The position numbers and the translations under genes are program-made. Below are positions 61,001 through 64,000 of a stretch of DNA of 64,000 nt, one piece after another. Under the pieces are notes generated by a model. The model did not search any database. It was not told where the DNA came from and worked only from the letters and a program-made list of their open reading frames with translations. The DNA is from Saxidomus purpurata (Eukaryota > Mollusca > Bivalvia > Venerida > Veneridae): NCBI GenBank assembly GCA_022818135.1, contig JAFMSR010000002.1:58271740-58335739 (forward strand), written 5' to 3'. Within the stretch, counting starts at the first letter, position 1, and each line of letters starts with the position of its first letter.

Positions 61001-61570
61001 ACTCCTTCAGGTATGTACAGATACTGACAAATTCTTAGCCTTCTTTTGTGTTACGAAAGTGAAAATATTTTTTCTGAAAATGCTCCATGTTTGGACTTGT
61101 CAGTATACTGAAACACCAGATTAAAAATAATAGAGTTGGAAGATTTCAAACATAAATTTATATGCAGAAAAGTCGTTAAGACTTATTTGCCGTGACCAAC
61201 AGATGGCCCCTGTAGATTTTGAGTTTAGTTGGTTACAGTTCAAAGTGACAGTGCCCCTTTAAATTATGGTTTCCTAGCAGTAGCTGAAGAACAATTGGCC
61301 TTAGAATAATATAACTTTTAAAGCTAGGAGGAATGGTCACAAAAAGGTTTTCCCACTAAATGAGACATCTCTCCTAGTGACATCTGAATGAATAGTAACC
61401 AAAAAAGTAATATGACAAAATTTAAACAAGGAGGTGGAACCATAGGACATTCAACTACCTCTGAAAAGAAACCTTGCATGTTTATGTATGTTAATGTTTT
61501 TTTATTCCAGGCACATTCAGATACAGCCACAAAAGCAGGCTCAACAGCGCGAGATCGTTACCGAGTATGA
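52017..61570 (+). CDS. EIF4E: Eukaryotic translation initiation factor 4E (one internal exon not found)
   Basis: The cap-binding subunit of eIF4F; binds m7GTP caps and eIF4G. Exons: 52017-52046 (MASGDTKLNE, inferred from position, ATG context, GT donor and phase), 57061-57227, 57774-57837, 58923-59036, 59380-59519 and 61511-61570. Phases agree through 59519. Cap-stacking Trp lie in DKSKEW (residue 48) and DGIQPMWE (94, with Glu 95). The phosphate-contact set R..K..K is in NIRNKGDKLGLW, and the eIF4G-side HPLQNKWAMWFF and VEDFW are intact. The C-terminus AGSTARDRYRV keeps the Ser equivalent to human Ser209 (MNK site). The conserved RVYKERLG...IGYQ stretch, expected from an exon of about 50 nt between 59520 and 61510, is absent. 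Found parts total about 191 aa, against 217 in human. Class I eIF4E rather than 4EHP. Confidence 0.93.
55026..56171. repeat. ~160-bp satellite-like tandem array in eIF4E intron 1
   Basis: AACTCCTCTTAAACCGG-type phrases start at 55095, 55243, 55406, 55572 and 55733 (spacing 148-166 bp), each followed by GGCAGATTTTGCTTAAACTT and ATGGCCCTTTGTTGATTTTT. Partial units run to about 55935. A 31-bp direct repeat (GTCACAAAGTTAATGGTTAT...) brackets the region at 55026 and 56141. One unit (55610-55730) is replaced by G, T and A runs. Confidence 0.85.
58055..58640. repeat. Tandem dispersed repeat in eIF4E intron 3
   Basis: Three or four diverged units of roughly 170 bp share phrases such as TGAAACTTGGTTCAAGTG, ATGTTCCAACT and GGTCAAAGGTC. 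Bivalve-type intronic repeat. Confidence 0.6.
59625..59790 (-). mobile_element. tRNA-derived SINE-like fragment
   Basis: On the minus strand GGTTCGAGCCCC (about 59709-59720) is a good pol III B box, preceded by GGTGAGGTCGTACTCATCC and GGAGGCTGCG, which fit a degraded tRNA body and A-box region. No functional tRNA cloverleaf is claimed. Confidence 0.5.
59797..59990. repeat. Dispersed repeat with terminal palindrome
   Basis: TTTAGCTCACTTGGCACAAA / GTGCCAGGGTGAGCTAAAGG is an inverted start followed by CTCTGAAACCACATTGGC. It matches the repeat at 29953-30100 in order and wording. Confidence 0.6.
60230..60900. repeat. Two-copy ~320-bp tandem duplication (eIF4E last intron region)
   Basis: GCAGGTGACTGCCTATCACA is at about 60262 and 60574; CAGACAATGT after a TATTGACAGAA phrase is at about 60390 and 60772; CAAGTGACCATT is at about 60319 and 60660. 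The first copy contains a part-homopolymerised stretch (about 60505-60528). Confidence 0.75.
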
Positions 61571-62293
61571 CAGCTGCCCCGTCTTCAATCAGATCTTCTT
61601 GTACACTTGTTGTTGACTGTTGAAAGTTTTGCATTTCTCAGCAGAGCTATTTGCTGCATGGTTCTCATGCAGACCTGCTGGTTGTTAAGATTGGCTCGTC
61701 ACCTTGTTAAAGCTAATCGTGTCCATTTTCTACTTTATAAAATTGTCTGTTAAGGCATAACTTGTACGAAGTACTTTGTTGATCCCTTAATTAATGTAAA
61801 CATAAGAAGTTTGGAAAAAAAGACATTATTGCAAGTATATAGCTTTTAGGCTAGTTACAGATATTTACCTATGTGTTCGCACATTCAGAATGTTAGGCTG
61901 TGGTTGCTGTTTATTCCAGTTAACATCCCACGCAATGAACGAATGTGTTCACTTAAAAAAGTATGCATATCATTGCATCTGTAGATGATTCAGAAAATAC
62001 ACATCGCTATATTAACCTGTCTGTCAAAAGTCAGCACTTTTAACAGAGCATACAGAGCTGTTATTGCTGTGTTTTATTGTACCAGGTTTGACATACAAAG
62101 GCAGATAAGCGTGCCTGTTTTAAAGTAATGAGACGGTTTAAATACCTGTTTGTTGGGATCATAAGTTGTTTTGTTTGCACCTGAGAATTTGGTTTGGCAT
62201 ATAAACTGATTGATTTAAATTGATTTTGTTAGTTAATTCTGAATAGTGTTGTTTTTCAACAGTTGCTATGATCTAGAATATTATAAGTAATTG

Positions 62294-62299
62294 AATAAA
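62294..62299 (+). terminator. Candidate eIF4E polyadenylation signal
   Basis: AATAAA about 725 bp after the eIF4E stop. Other sites may be used; position is the only support. Confidence 0.4.
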
Positions 62300-64000
62300 G
62301 ATTATTTGAGTATCAGATCTAAATACATGTAGTACAGTAGTATTCCTTATTACCGATTGCAGTTCAAACTTTAGCATGTTTTATCCTATCTGTTTCTATC
62401 GCATTACTTTTTTTACATTTTAGAAATCAAATTACATATTCTAACACTAAAATTTCTCCTGTATATGCAAAGGATTGAGTGTGAAATACCTTGCAAAGCA
62501 TATCCCTCTAGAGTCTAGATGTCTGGAACTATTTTGGCTGCTGAAATTCCCTCCAATGTATTTATGAGTGTGCATACGTTAATACGATTGGATTGGCATT
62601 GTTCTGGATAAAGTCGCGTGACTTAAAAACAAATCAAAGTAAAATTTACTACACTTCCGTTATCGCCTGTAATATCAGCAACAACAAAATAATTAGTGTT
62701 TTATTGTAGGAGTAAAAAAGAACAGTCAAAATAGCGTGAAATGCTATGAGTTCAAAGCAGTGACTTAATGATAGAGCAGTTAATAGTACCCCTTCAGACG
62801 TTTTTTGTTTGCATTTATGTGTTGGATTATAAATATATTTTACTTTTGAGTGATTTACTGGATGATATATCACAATTTGAAGTTCAGCTGTGTGGTAATT
62901 TATCACGAACGAAATGTAGAAATGAAAGACACTTGTCAGTTGAGCATTTTGCTATGCCTGTTTATTAATTTTTCATGCAGTTCTTTTTAGTCTCAGTATT
63001 GTTAATACCATGTATTGAATTGTACCTACTTGTCTTCAGTAAACAATACTGAAGGTGTTCATTATAACAGAACATGTTCTCTGCTGCATTAGAATGATAC
63101 AGAAAGGTGATCAACATTTATGTGGACTGTAACAGACACCAAGTAGCTTCAAATTTCATTCTCTGTGCAACGCTTATTGCAAGTTGTCAGCTTCTAGAAT
63201 TACATCGCTTAAAACATGTCTTAACATTATTACCCGCAAGAAAAGTTAGGTTTATACATTGATGGACAGGCTGTTGTGCCTGCTTCTTAGACTTCAGATT
63301 AACTTTGTATACAGACACATCCAGTAAATCCGACAGTATGTTATTTATGGTGCCAAGAGCCTTTTCATGTAGTACCATAATATCAGATTTTTTTCGCACA
63401 TGTCTAATTATTGCTATATTCGAGAGCAGAGAGAATTGCGAAAACTAGAATCAGCGAAAATTTGGAATTTTTTTGTTTCACATTGCTGGTATTCCTACTT
63501 TTAGTTTTGCATACCAGTGTCTGCATAAAATTTATATTCTATAATGTTTGATATAAAAATCAATATAAAGAGTACAGGGTAGCTATAATTGCCTGTATAC
63601 TGCGGGTACAACATTTGACTTGATCCCCATCTCTTTTAACATTCTAATACAATCTGCATATTATCTACCTAACTGTATAATTATCATACTAAATAATTTG
63701 ATGTATGTGAAAAAAACTGATATATGAAACTGCATTGACGGAAAGCAAAAATTATAATGAGGTTGTAGCTTGTTTGACTATCTTTCCATTTCATTTCCAG
63801 TGTAGGTTGAGGGTTTTAATACACAGAAAATAATACTTGCTTACAACCTAGTTGTATAGAAAGCTTCCCATTTGACATGTAGGGCTCACAGTAAACTGGT
63901 GTTTTTTTTTCCTACTAAATAGCATCAGTGTCTGTAATACCTACGTGTCCCTTCACTGTTATGTTGGAGGTAGAAGTCCGCTCTAGAAAGTCAGTCTGTG
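62300..64000. other. Downstream flank of eIF4E
   Basis: AT-rich, no exon, RNA gene or element boundary recognised. Short open frames at 62649-63399 have no similarity. Confidence 0.4.

Noticed and set aside
52017..61570. eIF4E2/4EHP identity
   Set aside because: The canonical Trp at DKSKEW and the class I C-terminus with the Ser209-equivalent serine favour class I eIF4E.

Overview
This is eukaryotic nuclear DNA from an animal, most likely a bivalve mollusc. It has intron-split genes with GT/AG borders, AT-rich introns, and proteins close to animal SHMT, MRPL12 and eIF4E. It also carries dense DNA-transposon and tandem-repeat families of the kind seen in clam and oyster genomes. The bivalve call is inference from repeat style and protein similarity. 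There is no operon, Shine-Dalgarno, CRISPR or phage signal.

Three host genes can be built exon by exon. (1) Serine hydroxymethyltransferase, + strand, six coding exons, 18163-22469, complete at 467 aa. (2) Mitochondrial ribosomal protein L12 (MRPL12), - strand, four exons, 27278-31279; the start exon was not found. (3) Translation initiation factor eIF4E, + strand, 52017-61570; six exons were found, and one short internal exon of about 50 nt before the last exon could not be located.

The rest is mostly mobile DNA and repeats. 1-1247 is a 26-bp minisatellite. 2-9 kb holds scattered elements, including a palindromic fold-back whose centre resembles a hammerhead ribozyme core. 9402-16359 is bounded by perfect 53-bp inverted repeats and contains a nested stack: a Tigger/pogo-like element with a hAT-type MITE inside it, a member of a 5-bp-TSD family with another element inside it, and a 5'-truncated MULE-type transposase. 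31869-37483 is a decayed BEL/Pao LTR retrotransposon. A retroposon sits in its RNase H region and a hAT transposon in its right LTR; that hAT carries a 388-bp MITE inside its transposase gene. 42-49 kb holds further TIR elements, a long 860-bp fold-back and low-complexity tracts. 50.2-51.7 kb is a second MULE-type transposase pseudogene, interrupted by the same retroposon family. Introns and flanks also hold bivalve-type tandem arrays (20, 26, 29, 55, 58 and 60 kb).

The host genes look unrelated in function (one-carbon metabolism, mitochondrial translation, cap-dependent initiation) and are simply neighbours. No convincing new multi-gene system was seen. The most interesting items are the nested transposon stack with intact target-site duplications, the 5-bp-TSD family, the hammerhead-like fold-back, the retroposon family with a fixed 3' end, and the missing eIF4E exon next to homopolymer tracts that look like consensus errors.
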